A DNA stretch of 64,000 nt, taken from assembly GCF_000255705.1 (NCBI RefSeq), contig NZ_JH636452.1, forward strand, positions 116,893-180,892, given 5' to 3'. The stretch's first letter is position 1. Every line of letters starts with the position of its first letter. Of this stretch, positions 1 to 8,094 are shown in pieces. A program made the position numbers and the translations under genes. The notes under the pieces were generated by a model. That model worked only from the letters and a program-made list of their open reading frames with translations, made no database searches and had not been told where the DNA came from. The DNA comes from Zavarzinella formosa DSM 19928. Its GTDB lineage: Bacteria; Planctomycetota; Planctomycetia; Gemmatales; Gemmataceae.

Positions 1-147
1 GCCGGGCATCATTCCCGGCCCGCCGGGGTTGGTCCCGGTGGTGTCGCCACCGTGTGAATGCAACAACACGCGAATGATCACGTATTCAGCGTGAGCGGCC
101 GCTTGCACCGCCAAGGCGGCAACCACGGCCCAAAGCCATCGTTTCAT
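1..147 (-). CDS. Small secreted protein, N-terminal part (runs off left edge)
   Basis: The reading frame begins at an ATG at 147 on the minus strand and stays open to the window edge, giving 49 residues. It starts MKRWLWAVVAALAVQAAAHA, a typical Sec signal peptide (two basic residues, a hydrophobic core and an A-H-A cleavage-like end). The visible mature part is short and glycine/proline-rich (GGDTTGTNPGGPGMMPG). An AAGG-like ribosome site lies a few bases upstream. The family is not recognisable from this piece. The divergent neighbour begins about 240 bp away. Confidence 0.6.
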   Translation of the reverse strand, partial: MKRWLWAVVAALAVQAAAHAEYVIIRVLLHSHGGDTTGTNPGGPGMMPG

Positions 148-388
148 GAAACACCTTTTCTGTTCGCGCCGAAACCGGCCCGGTTCAAGACTTGTGTGTG
201 ATTATCATACACGGATTCTCCCAAGGATCGACGTCCCGCACAAGGGAGAAGTTTGTAACCTGAACAAACAAGGGCGGAATTCTTCCCGACTTGGAAACCG
301 GAACCATTGAACAACGAAAACCGGCAAGGTTCGTTTGTTCGTGTTTTTCGTTCCAAGTGACGAATTCCAAGTCCGGGGTTGGAACGCG

Positions 389-862
389 ATGCTGAAACTC
401 GTGATTTCCGGTGGACAGACGGGGGCGGACCGGGGCGGGCTGATCGCCGCCAAAGCCTGCGGATTGCCGACCGGCGGGTGGATGCCCAAGGGATTTCTCG
501 CCCACGACGGTCGCCGCCCGGACTTGGCCGCCGAGTTTGGATTGCAAGAACACACGAGCGTGAAATACCCGCCCCGGACGCGGATGAATGTCCAACATGC
601 GGACGCGACCATCCGGATTGCCCGGAATTGGGCCAGTTGGGGCGAACTACTGACAATGCGGTTCATCCAACAATATGCGAAACCTTGGTGTGATGTGGAC
701 GCGGCCAAACCCGTCACGACGCCCGAAGACATCGCTGAATTTCTCGTCCGGCATCGCGTGGCGGTGTTGAACATCGCCGGCAACTCGGAATCGGCCGCGC
801 CGGGCATCGAACAGTTCGCCGTGGAGTTTCTCGTTCGGGTGTTTCAATTATCGCGGGGCTGA
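389..862 (+). CDS. SLOG / circularly permuted YpsA-like protein (putative molybdenum-carrier family)
   Basis: A 157-residue protein. It opens with MLKLVISGGQTGADRG, the glycine-rich N-terminal motif of the family annotated as putative molybdenum carrier (PF12694), regarded in the literature as a circularly permuted YpsA branch of the SLOG Rossmann-like nucleotide-binding superfamily. The motif GWMPKG and the later VLNIAGNSES stretch fit the same family. The frame is open further upstream, but the family starts at the methionine just before LKLVISGG, so that start was taken. It lies 59 bp before a NADAR gene in the same direction, and both folds recur in NAD/ADP-ribose-linked gene neighbourhoods. 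Ligand and role here are not known; molybdenum binding is only a historical label. Confidence 0.8.
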   Translation: MLKLVISGGQTGADRGGLIAAKACGLPTGGWMPKGFLAHDGRRPDLAAEFGLQEHTSVKYPPRTRMNVQHADATIRIARNWASWGELLTMRFIQQYAKPWCDVDAAKPVTTPEDIAEFLVRHRVAVLNIAGNSESAAPGIEQFAVEFLVRVFQLSRG

Positions 863-921
863 ACCCCGGGTGCGGGCCGCGTGTCCCACCCGACCGCTCT
901 TCCTCCAAACTCGGAGTCGTC

Positions 922-1590
922 ATGATTTGGGAAATCGGGGACCGTCGCTTTGAATCCTGCAACGTGATTTACAAGGTGGACGGGGAGTACGGCGACCTCT
1001 CCAACATGTCCAACGCCCACCCGCTGACGGTCAACGGCGTCATCGTGAAATCCAGCGAGGCGCTTTATCAAGTTTGCAAATATCCATCCCATCCCGACTG
1101 GCAGCAGGACATTCTGGACGCCCCGCACGCCATGCAATGCAAGATGAAGGCAGGCAAAGCCGGCCGGCCCAAGGAGATTCGGACGGACTGGCTTCAAGTG
1201 AACGTGAGCATCATGCGTTGGGTGTTGCGGGTAAAATTGGCCTGCCACCCGCAGCGGATGGCCGCCCTCTTGCGCTGGTCCGGCCAGGCTCCGTTTGTGG
1301 AGCTATCCCGCAAGGATGCCTTCTGGGGGGCCGTCGAAGAAAAAGAAGGAGTGTTGAAGGGGGAAAATCACCTCGGCCGATTGCTGACCGAACTCCGCGA
1401 AAACGTCCGAACGAAGTTTGCCGAGGGCAAGGAGGCCGAACTGCTGAAAGTGGAACCCCTCGCCATCCCCGACTTTAATTTGCTCGGCCACCCCATCACC
1501 GAACTGGCCGGCACTGGCAGTTTTGGAAGCCCTAAACCCCACCGCGAACCGAAACCAGCCCCGGCCGCCGATTCTCAATCCGGGAAATGA
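922..1590 (+). CDS. NADAR domain protein (YbiA/RibX-like)
   Basis: A 222-residue protein. It carries the NADAR (DUF1768, YbiA/RibX) signatures: LSNMSNAHPLTVNG, then KSSEALYQVCKYP (family pattern S-x-E-x-x-Y-Q-x-x-K), and near residue 150 ENHLGRLLTELRE (family pattern G-x-N-x-L-G-x-x-L-x-E-x-R). Some NADAR members are N-glycosidases that act on riboflavin-pathway intermediates, and others remove ADP-ribose from modified guanine. Which applies here cannot be told from sequence. The last roughly 50 residues are a proline-rich tail outside the domain. The gene follows the SLOG protein by 59 bp in the same direction, with a weak ribosome site (GGAGTC) before the ATG, so the two are probably co-transcribed. 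Confidence 0.85.
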   Translation: MIWEIGDRRFESCNVIYKVDGEYGDLSNMSNAHPLTVNGVIVKSSEALYQVCKYPSHPDWQQDILDAPHAMQCKMKAGKAGRPKEIRTDWLQVNVSIMRWVLRVKLACHPQRMAALLRWSGQAPFVELSRKDAFWGAVEEKEGVLKGENHLGRLLTELRENVRTKFAEGKEAELLKVEPLAIPDFNLLGHPITELAGTGSFGSPKPHREPKPAPAADSQSGK

Positions 1591-1754
1591 TCCCCGCCAG
1601 ACTGGTTCTTCGGCCCGAAAATCCGAAGAACTAATCCGGACGATGCCTTTCCCCGCCAGCATCAAATCACAGTCTTCATTTCCCACTGCTGAAGCCCCGC
1701 CCCCTTTCCGGCGTCTACCATCGGCCCAATCTCTCCTCGACTCGGAAAACAGTC

Positions 1755-3323
1755 ATGCCCTCACGACTCCTGACGGCACTGCTCTTCCTCGGATGCTCCT
1801 TCCCCGCTCTCGCCGAGGACTGGCCGCAGTTTGGCCGGGACAAGACGCGAAACGCCGTCAGCCCGGAGAAAAACCCGCCCACTTGGTGGCAGTATCCGGA
1901 GAAAGAAGACGGCAAGATCATACCGGGCAAGAACATCCGCTGGGTGTCCGATCTGGACAACCCGTACCAGATCTGCGGCGACCCGATCATCGTGGACGGC
2001 TTGGTCTGGGTGGGGGTGCAACACACAGACTGGCGAACAGAAGAAACCCCGAATCGAAAAGAAGACGAACACTTTTCAGCCTTGTATTGTTTGGACGAGA
2101 AAACTGGCAAGACGCTTTATCGCCGTCTTTGTCCCACCCAAAGGGGTTACTGGGAGAACGGGGCATGGTGGCATAGCCACACCTCGGTGCCGCTGATCGA
2201 AGGAGACACGCTCTGGGTCGTGATGAATAACAGCGAAGTCGTCTGCATGGACATCGGGCCGCTGAAGAAGCGAACAGGGTTGCCCAAGGATAAATGGGTG
2301 CTGGACATGCGAAAGGAACTCGGCATCGTCCCTCGCTATTGCCTGCACTTCGGCCGCCGATGTTCCATCGCCGGACACAAGGATTGGATCTATGTCATCA
2401 CCGGCACCGGTCACACATTTGACAAAGATCGAGAGACTGCCGCAGCCAGGGCGCCGAGCCTTGTCTGTCTTGAAAAAGCGAGCGGCAAAGTCGTCTGGCG
2501 GGACGACACCCCCGGCAAAGACATCCGAATGGGCCAGTTCGCCAGTCCGACCGTGATCGAAGTCAAAGGTCAAACCCAGGTCATCGCCCCGCAGGGAGAC
2601 GGATGGGTGCGCTCTTTCGACGCAGCCACCGGAAAGTTGCTTTGGAAGTTTGACACGAATCCTCACGATGTGCCCGACGAACCCGGTGGTCTTGCCCGGA
2701 ATCGTGAGCGTCACGAATTGCCTTCGACGGCCGTGTTCCATGACGGACGTCTTTATATCGGCAACGGGAGCGTGTATGACAGCCCCGACCCCACGTCGGC
2801 TTGGCTGTATTGCATCGACCCGTCGAAGACGGGCGACATCAGCCCGGAATTCACCAGCGGACCTGACAAGGGCAAGCCGAACCCCAACTCCGGCATGGTC
2901 TGGCGGTACGGCGGGTTGGACAACTCAGTAAAGCCGGACAACAAAGAGAAATGGCGGCCGGAGATTTTTCACGGCACCGTGTCCAATGTCGCCATTGACA
3001 AGGGATTTCTCTTGGCAACGGACGTCGCAGGCGACGTGCATTGCCTTGATGCGAAAACCGGCCGACGCCATTGGAAGCATGAGACAACAAGCGAAATTAA
3101 CGGATCGCCGTTGATTGTTGACGACAAAGTTTACGTCGGTTCTTTTGAGGAAGTTTGGGTATTCGACCTCGCCAAGGAAAAGAGGGCAACCACCCAAATC
3201 AAGGGCGAGCCTGTCGTGTGTTCCCCTGTCTTCGCCAACGGTGTCTTGTATGTGGCAGCAGGTCATCACCTGTATGCCATTTCGGGCAATGAGAAACAAC
3301 CGAAGAAGGAGTTACAGCCATGA
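1755..3323 (+). CDS. PQQ-like beta-propeller protein, tandem copy 1
   Basis: A 522-residue exported protein. A signal peptide (MPSRLLTALLFLGCSFPALA) precedes EDWPQFGRDKTRN, the W-P-x-F/W-G-R-D opening seen in secreted planctomycete PQQ-like propellers. Repeats such as CLDEKTGKTLY, CLEKASGKVVW, SFDAATGKLLWKF and CLDAKTGRRHW are the PQQ-type beta-propeller blades (tryptophan-docking motif). No catalytic dehydrogenase residues were identified, so a binding or scaffold role is as likely as an enzyme. The stop overlaps the start of copy 2 by four bases (ATGA). By eye it is much closer to copy 3 than to copy 2. Confidence 0.88.
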   Translation: MPSRLLTALLFLGCSFPALAEDWPQFGRDKTRNAVSPEKNPPTWWQYPEKEDGKIIPGKNIRWVSDLDNPYQICGDPIIVDGLVWVGVQHTDWRTEETPNRKEDEHFSALYCLDEKTGKTLYRRLCPTQRGYWENGAWWHSHTSVPLIEGDTLWVVMNNSEVVCMDIGPLKKRTGLPKDKWVLDMRKELGIVPRYCLHFGRRCSIAGHKDWIYVITGTGHTFDKDRETAAARAPSLVCLEKASGKVVWRDDTPGKDIRMGQFASPTVIEVKGQTQVIAPQGDGWVRSFDAATGKLLWKFDTNPHDVPDEPGGLARNRERHELPSTAVFHDGRLYIGNGSVYDSPDPTSAWLYCIDPSKTGDISPEFTSGPDKGKPNPNSGMVWRYGGLDNSVKPDNKEKWRPEIFHGTVSNVAIDKGFLLATDVAGDVHCLDAKTGRRHWKHETTSEINGSPLIVDDKVYVGSFEEVWVFDLAKEKRATTQIKGEPVVCSPVFANGVLYVAAGHHLYAISGNEKQPKKELQP

Positions 3324-4870
3324 CAGTAGCCCCTGTTCGGCCATTACTTCCCGGTCTAATGTTACTCGCTTTCGTTGCCTCGGCCCCCGCTGAAGACTGG
3401 CCGCAATTCGGCCGGGACAAGTCCCGGAACGCCGTCAGTCCAGAGAAGAACCCGCCCACTTGGTGGCAGTATGAGGAGAAGGAAAACGGCAAGGTTGTAA
3501 AGACCCAAAAAAACATCCGATGGGCCGCCGAACTGAATCAGATGGGCGGCATGGGGCAAATTTACGGTGATCCCGTCATCGTCGATGGGTTGATTTGGGT
3601 GGGCACGAATGAAACCATCTCGCTTGGCGAGGAAAAATACGAGTTTGCCGCCTCATTGGTCTGTCTGGATGAGAAATCCGGCAAGGAACAATACCGCCGT
3701 CGTGCCAAGCCGCTTTATGACGACACCGAAGGATTGCGTTGGCTCGGTCACTCCAGTTCGCCGCACATCGAAGGCGACACGCTTTGGGTGGTCAACAACC
3801 GGGCCGAAGTTATCTGCATGGACATCGGACCGCTCAAGAAACGGACGGGAAAGCCAAGGGATTTATGGACGCTGGACATGCGGAAAGAACTTGGTGTTCT
3901 GCCGCGAGCCGCCCGGCATGGCAATCGCCGATGTTCAATCGCCGCCCACAAAGACTGGATCTATGTCATCACCGGCAACGGAGTCGTTTGGGGCAGGGAA
4001 GGCGATATCATTGCGGACAAAGCCCCAAGCCTGCTCTGTCTGGAAAAGACCACCGGCAAAATCGTCTGGCAGGACAACTCTCCCGGCAAGAACATCATTT
4101 TTGGCCAGTTCGCCAGTCCGACCGTCATTGAGGTCGGGGGCCAAACGCAGGTGGTGGCTCCCCAAGGAGACGGGTGGGTCCGGTCCTTCAACGCGGCCAC
4201 CGGAAAGCTCTTGTGGAAGTTTAACACCAACCCGCATGACGCCATTCTTCCACAAGGGACTGGTGATGGAACTGCGAATTTTCTTCCCGCCACCGCCGTC
4301 TTCCACAACGGATTGCTTTACATCGGCAACGGTCGTGATGCGGGTCAGGTATCCGGGGATGCATTTCTCTACTGCATCAACCCGGACAAGACCGGGGACA
4401 TCAGCCCGGAATTCTCGGACGGACCGGAGAAGGGAAAACCAAACCCGAACTCCGGCATGGTCTGGCGGTATGGCGAACGGCGGGCCAGAGACCAATGGAA
4501 TCGGGACTCGTTCAACCGAACCCTGTCCAATGTGGTCATTGACAAGGGACTGTTGATTGCGGCCGACGCGAGCGGGCATGTGTATTGCCTCGACGCTCGA
4601 ACCGGCCGGGTTTATTGGAAGCACGACACCAAAAGCCAGATCGAAAACTCCCCGTTGATTGTGGACGGCAAAGTGTTCGTCGGCGCCGTTGGTGACGACA
4701 TGTGGGTGTTCGAGCTTGCCAGGGAAAAGAAACTGGTGAGTCAAATCATCGGGATGGGAACACAGTGTTCCCCTGTCTTCGCCAACGGCGTGCTGTATGC
4801 CTCGGACAGCCAGCGGCTATATGCGATCGCGGGAAACGAGAAGCCACCGAAGCAGGAGTCAAAGCCATGA
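3320..4870 (+). CDS. PQQ-like beta-propeller protein, tandem copy 2
   Basis: A 516-residue paralogue of its two neighbours, with a signal peptide ending ASAPA before EDWPQFGRDKSRN and the same series of PQQ-type blades (CLDEKSGKEQY, CLEKTTGKIVW, SFNAATGKLLWKF, CLDARTGRVYWKH). It differs from copies 1 and 3 in the loop around residues 60-140 and in the region after KFNTNPHD, where it has its own insert and lacks the R-N-R-E-R segment. Start and stop both overlap the flanking genes by ATGA, so the three should be translated from one message. Confidence 0.88.
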   Translation: MTVAPVRPLLPGLMLLAFVASAPAEDWPQFGRDKSRNAVSPEKNPPTWWQYEEKENGKVVKTQKNIRWAAELNQMGGMGQIYGDPVIVDGLIWVGTNETISLGEEKYEFAASLVCLDEKSGKEQYRRRAKPLYDDTEGLRWLGHSSSPHIEGDTLWVVNNRAEVICMDIGPLKKRTGKPRDLWTLDMRKELGVLPRAARHGNRRCSIAAHKDWIYVITGNGVVWGREGDIIADKAPSLLCLEKTTGKIVWQDNSPGKNIIFGQFASPTVIEVGGQTQVVAPQGDGWVRSFNAATGKLLWKFNTNPHDAILPQGTGDGTANFLPATAVFHNGLLYIGNGRDAGQVSGDAFLYCINPDKTGDISPEFSDGPEKGKPNPNSGMVWRYGERRARDQWNRDSFNRTLSNVVIDKGLLIAADASGHVYCLDARTGRVYWKHDTKSQIENSPLIVDGKVFVGAVGDDMWVFELAREKKLVSQIIGMGTQCSPVFANGVLYASDSQRLYAIAGNEKPPKQESKP

Positions 4871-6414
4871 CGCAATCCGCTGTTCGCCCTCTGATTCTCG
4901 CCTTGGTGTTGTTCGCCCTGCCCGCTTCGGTCCCAGCCGAAGACTGGCCGCAGTTCGGCCGGGACAAGTCGAGGAACGCCGTCAGCCCCGAGAAGAACCC
5001 GCCCACTTGGTGGGAGTATCCGAAGAAAGACGAAGACGGCAAACTGATCTCGCCGGGCAAGAACATCCGTTGGATGTCCAATTTGGACAACCCATACCAG
5101 ATTGGCGGCGCTCCGATCGTCGTGGATGGCTTGGTCTGGGTGGGAGCGCAGTGTGATCAGGCAAAAGATGGCAGCTTCTCTGTCTTGCACTGTTTGGACG
5201 AGAAAACAGGCAAGACACTTTATCGCCGCCTCAGTCCCAACGGAAATTCGTGGGAAATCGGCATGCACTGGCACAGCCACACCTCGGCTCCGCTGATCGA
5301 AGGAAACACGCTCTGGGTCGTGATGAACAACAGCGAAGTTGTCTGCATGGACATCGGCCCGCTGAAGAAAGGGACCGGCCCGCCCAAGGACAAATGGGTG
5401 TTGGACATGCGCAAGGAACTCGGCATCGTTCCCCGCGTTTGTCTGCATTTCTCGCGGCGTTGCTCCATCGCCGGACACAAGGATCGGATCTACGTCATCA
5501 CCGGCACCGGCATCACGTTGGAGAAAGACAGGCGGGCCGCTGCCGACAAGGCGCCGAGTCTCGTTTGCCTGGAGAAGGCGACCGGCAAACTTGTCTGGCG
5601 GGACGACACCCCCGGCAAAGACATCCGCGAGAGCCAGTTCGCCAGCCCGACGGTGATCGAGGTCAAAGGGCAGACGCAAGTGATCGCGCCGCAAGGAGAC
5701 GGATGGGTCCGGTCATTCGACGCGGACACCGGAAAGCTGATTTGGAAGTTCGACACCAATCCCCATGACGCCCCCGCCGATCCCGGCTACGGCATGCGGA
5801 ATCGGGAGCGCAACGAGCTTCCGGCGACGGCCGTGTTCCATGACGGACTTCTCTACATCGGCAACGGGAGCGTGTTCGACAGTCCCCTCAATCATCCGGC
5901 CTGGCTGCACTGCATCGACCCCGGCAAGAAGGGTGACATCAGCCCGGAATTCACGACCGGGCCCGACAAGGGCAAGCCGAACCCGAACTCTGGAATGGTC
6001 TGGAGGTACGGCGGGCCGGACACGTCTGTCAAACCAAGCAAGAACGGATATTACCCGGATAACTTTCATTCCACCGTGTCCAATGTCGCCATCGACAAGG
6101 GATTGCTCATTGCGGCGGACGGTAATGGCGAAGTCCATTGCCTCGACGCGAAAACCGGCAAGCGATATTGGAAGCACGCCACAAGGAATTATGAAATTTG
6201 CGGATCGCCATTGATCGTGGACGGAAAGGTTTACGTCGGCACATTTGAAAACATGTGGGTGTTTGACTTGGCCAAGGAAAAGAGGGTGATCAGCCAAATG
6301 GAGGGCGACACCATGAGGTGTTCCCCCGTCTTCGCCAACGGCGTCTTGTATTTGGCAGCCGGTCATTACCTGTATGCCATCGCGGGAAATGAGAAACCGT
6401 CGAAGAAAGAGTGA
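4867..6414 (+). CDS. PQQ-like beta-propeller protein, tandem copy 3
   Basis: A 515-residue paralogue. The start was set at the ATG that overlaps the stop of copy 2 (ATGA). This begins a clean signal peptide (MTQSAVRPLILALVLFALPA) followed by EDWPQFGRDKSRN, whereas a longer in-frame extension runs inside copy 2. Blades include CLDEKTGKTLY, CLEKATGKLVW, SFDADTGKLIWKF and CLDAKTGKRYWKH. It shares with copy 1 the NNSEVVCMDIGPLKK block and the IGNGSV segment that copy 2 has altered. It ends 27 bp before the convergent DUF1501 gene. Confidence 0.88.
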   Translation: MTQSAVRPLILALVLFALPASVPAEDWPQFGRDKSRNAVSPEKNPPTWWEYPKKDEDGKLISPGKNIRWMSNLDNPYQIGGAPIVVDGLVWVGAQCDQAKDGSFSVLHCLDEKTGKTLYRRLSPNGNSWEIGMHWHSHTSAPLIEGNTLWVVMNNSEVVCMDIGPLKKGTGPPKDKWVLDMRKELGIVPRVCLHFSRRCSIAGHKDRIYVITGTGITLEKDRRAAADKAPSLVCLEKATGKLVWRDDTPGKDIRESQFASPTVIEVKGQTQVIAPQGDGWVRSFDADTGKLIWKFDTNPHDAPADPGYGMRNRERNELPATAVFHDGLLYIGNGSVFDSPLNHPAWLHCIDPGKKGDISPEFTTGPDKGKPNPNSGMVWRYGGPDTSVKPSKNGYYPDNFHSTVSNVAIDKGLLIAADGNGEVHCLDAKTGKRYWKHATRNYEICGSPLIVDGKVYVGTFENMWVFDLAKEKRVISQMEGDTMRCSPVFANGVLYLAAGHYLYAIAGNEKPSKKE

Positions 6415-6441
6415 CCGCCGGTTTCACACAACCTTAACAGA

Positions 6442-7878
6442 TTACGCCAGCGCTTCCTTCACGACCTCCCCGGCCACGTCGGTCAACCGGAAGTCGCGGC
6501 CGCCGAAGCGGAAGGTTAGTTTTTTGTGATCCACGCCCATCAGTTGCAGAATGGTGGCGTGCAGGTCGTTCACATGGACCGGGCGTTCGGCGACATTGTA
6601 GCCGAAGTCGTCGGTCTTGCCGATCACGGTTCCCTTTTTCACGCCGCCGCCGGCGAGCCACATGCTGAAGCAGCGCGGGTGGTGGTCCCGGCCGAATCCT
6701 CCTGACAAATTGCCCTGGCCGTAGGCGGTGCGGCCGAACTCGCCGCCCCAGATCACGAGGGTTTCATCCAAGAGGCCGTTGTTCTTCAGGTCTTGCAGCA
6801 GGGCGGCCGCCGGTTGGTCGGTGGCGCCGGCCTGACGTTTGACGCCGCCGGTCACGTCGCCGTGCTGGTCCCAACCACGATGGAAGAGTTGCACGAAGCG
6901 GGTGCCGCGTTGCACCAATCGCCGGGCCAGGAGGCAATGCCGGGCGAACGAGCCGGGGGTCTTCACCTCGGGGCCGTAGAGTTCGAGTGTCTTGGCGCTT
7001 TCCTTGGTGATGTCCATCAGTTCCGGCACGGAGGATTGCATCTTGAACGCGAGTTCAAAGCTCTTGATGCGGGCCTCGATCTCCGGGTCTTTCACCTCGC
7101 CGTGCCGAAGTCGGTTCAGTTCGTTGATGCCACCGACGAGTTCACCCCGCGTTTCGGGGCTGACCCCTTGCGGGTTGGACAGATACAGCACCGGATCATT
7201 TCCGGCGAGGAATTGCACCCCTTGATGCTGGCTCGGCAGAAAACCGCTATGGAAATACCGCGACGGAATCGGCTGGTCCATCGGCCCGGAGATCATCACA
7301 GTGAACGCGGGCAAATCCTTGTTGACGGAGCCGAGGCCGTAGCTCATCCACGACCCCATGCACGGCAGGCCCGGTTGCGGCCGGCCCGTTTGCATGAAGG
7401 TGACGGCCGGGTCGTGGTTGATCGGCTCTGAGTGAATGGAGCGGATCAGGCACAGGTCGTCGGCCATCTTGCCAAGGTGCGGCAACGCTTCCGACACTTC
7501 CAAGCCAGACTGGCCGTGCTTGGTCCACTTATAGCCGGTGCTGGCGGTCTTGAAGTGCCCTTGATTGCGGGTCATTAGCGTCACCCGCTGATCGCCGAGG
7601 ATGCTCTTGGGCATGTCCTGCCCGTGCATCTCCTTCAGCCTCGGCTTGTGGTCCCAGAGATCGACATGGGACGGCCCCCCCGCCATGAACAGGTAAATGA
7701 CGTTCTTGACCTTTGGCGGGAAGTGCGTTTTCCCCAACGATCCGGGCACCGCCACCGGCTCGGTCGACGGGGCCGCATGACCTTGCTCCGTCAACAAGGA
7801 AGCCAAGGCAGCATAACCGATACCCGAAGAAACTTGGGTGAGAAACCGGCGGCGATTTGATTCGGGGGAGAACAACAT
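6442..7878 (-). CDS. DUF1501 family protein (sulfatase-like fold)
   Basis: A 478-residue protein. The start MLFSPESNRRRFLTQ was chosen because it gives a twin-arginine-like leader (N-R-R-R-F-L) and a following hydrophobic stretch; upstream in-frame sequence lies inside a dispersed repeat. DUF1501 hallmarks are YLFMAGGPSHVDLWDHKP near the N-terminus, IHSEPINHDP in the middle, and WGGEFGRT plus GRDHHPRCFSMWLAGGG toward the end. The family belongs to the alkaline phosphatase/sulfatase superfamily by structure but has no established reaction. It lies downstream of the PSCyt1/DUF1549/DUF1553 gene on the same strand, the usual pairing in planctomycetes, although here a hairpin-forming repeat sits between the two. 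Confidence 0.9.
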   Translation of the reverse strand: MLFSPESNRRRFLTQVSSGIGYAALASLLTEQGHAAPSTEPVAVPGSLGKTHFPPKVKNVIYLFMAGGPSHVDLWDHKPRLKEMHGQDMPKSILGDQRVTLMTRNQGHFKTASTGYKWTKHGQSGLEVSEALPHLGKMADDLCLIRSIHSEPINHDPAVTFMQTGRPQPGLPCMGSWMSYGLGSVNKDLPAFTVMISGPMDQPIPSRYFHSGFLPSQHQGVQFLAGNDPVLYLSNPQGVSPETRGELVGGINELNRLRHGEVKDPEIEARIKSFELAFKMQSSVPELMDITKESAKTLELYGPEVKTPGSFARHCLLARRLVQRGTRFVQLFHRGWDQHGDVTGGVKRQAGATDQPAAALLQDLKNNGLLDETLVIWGGEFGRTAYGQGNLSGGFGRDHHPRCFSMWLAGGGVKKGTVIGKTDDFGYNVAERPVHVNDLHATILQLMGVDHKKLTFRFGGRDFRLTDVAGEVVKEALA

Positions 7879-7907
7879 AAGACACTCGGCTTCCGAAGAA
7901 AAAGCAT

Positions 7908-8081
7908 TAACCACAAAGGCACGAAGATCACACAAAACTTCACGAAGAAAACCAAAAACGATCGAGAAGCAAAGGAAGACAAGAAAAGACATCGACCGCA
8001 AAGAAAGATTTTTTCAACAAGACTTCAGCCGGGCGTTGGCCCTTTGTGAAACTTTGTGTGATCTTTGTGCCTTTGTGGTTA
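7908..8081. repeat. Imperfect inverted repeat (CACAAAGG-type), 40-nt arms
   Basis: The arms at 7908-7947 and 8042-8081 match on opposite strands at 36 of 40 positions; both contain AACCACAAAGGCAC and AGATCACACAAA. About 94 bp separates them. The element fills most of the gap between the PSCyt1/DUF1549/DUF1553 gene and its downstream DUF1501 gene. It is A-rich on one strand, unlike the surrounding coding DNA. It could act as a terminator or RNA-stability element, or be a remnant of a small mobile element. Confidence 0.7.
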
Positions 8082-8094
8082 GTGCCTTTCCTTC

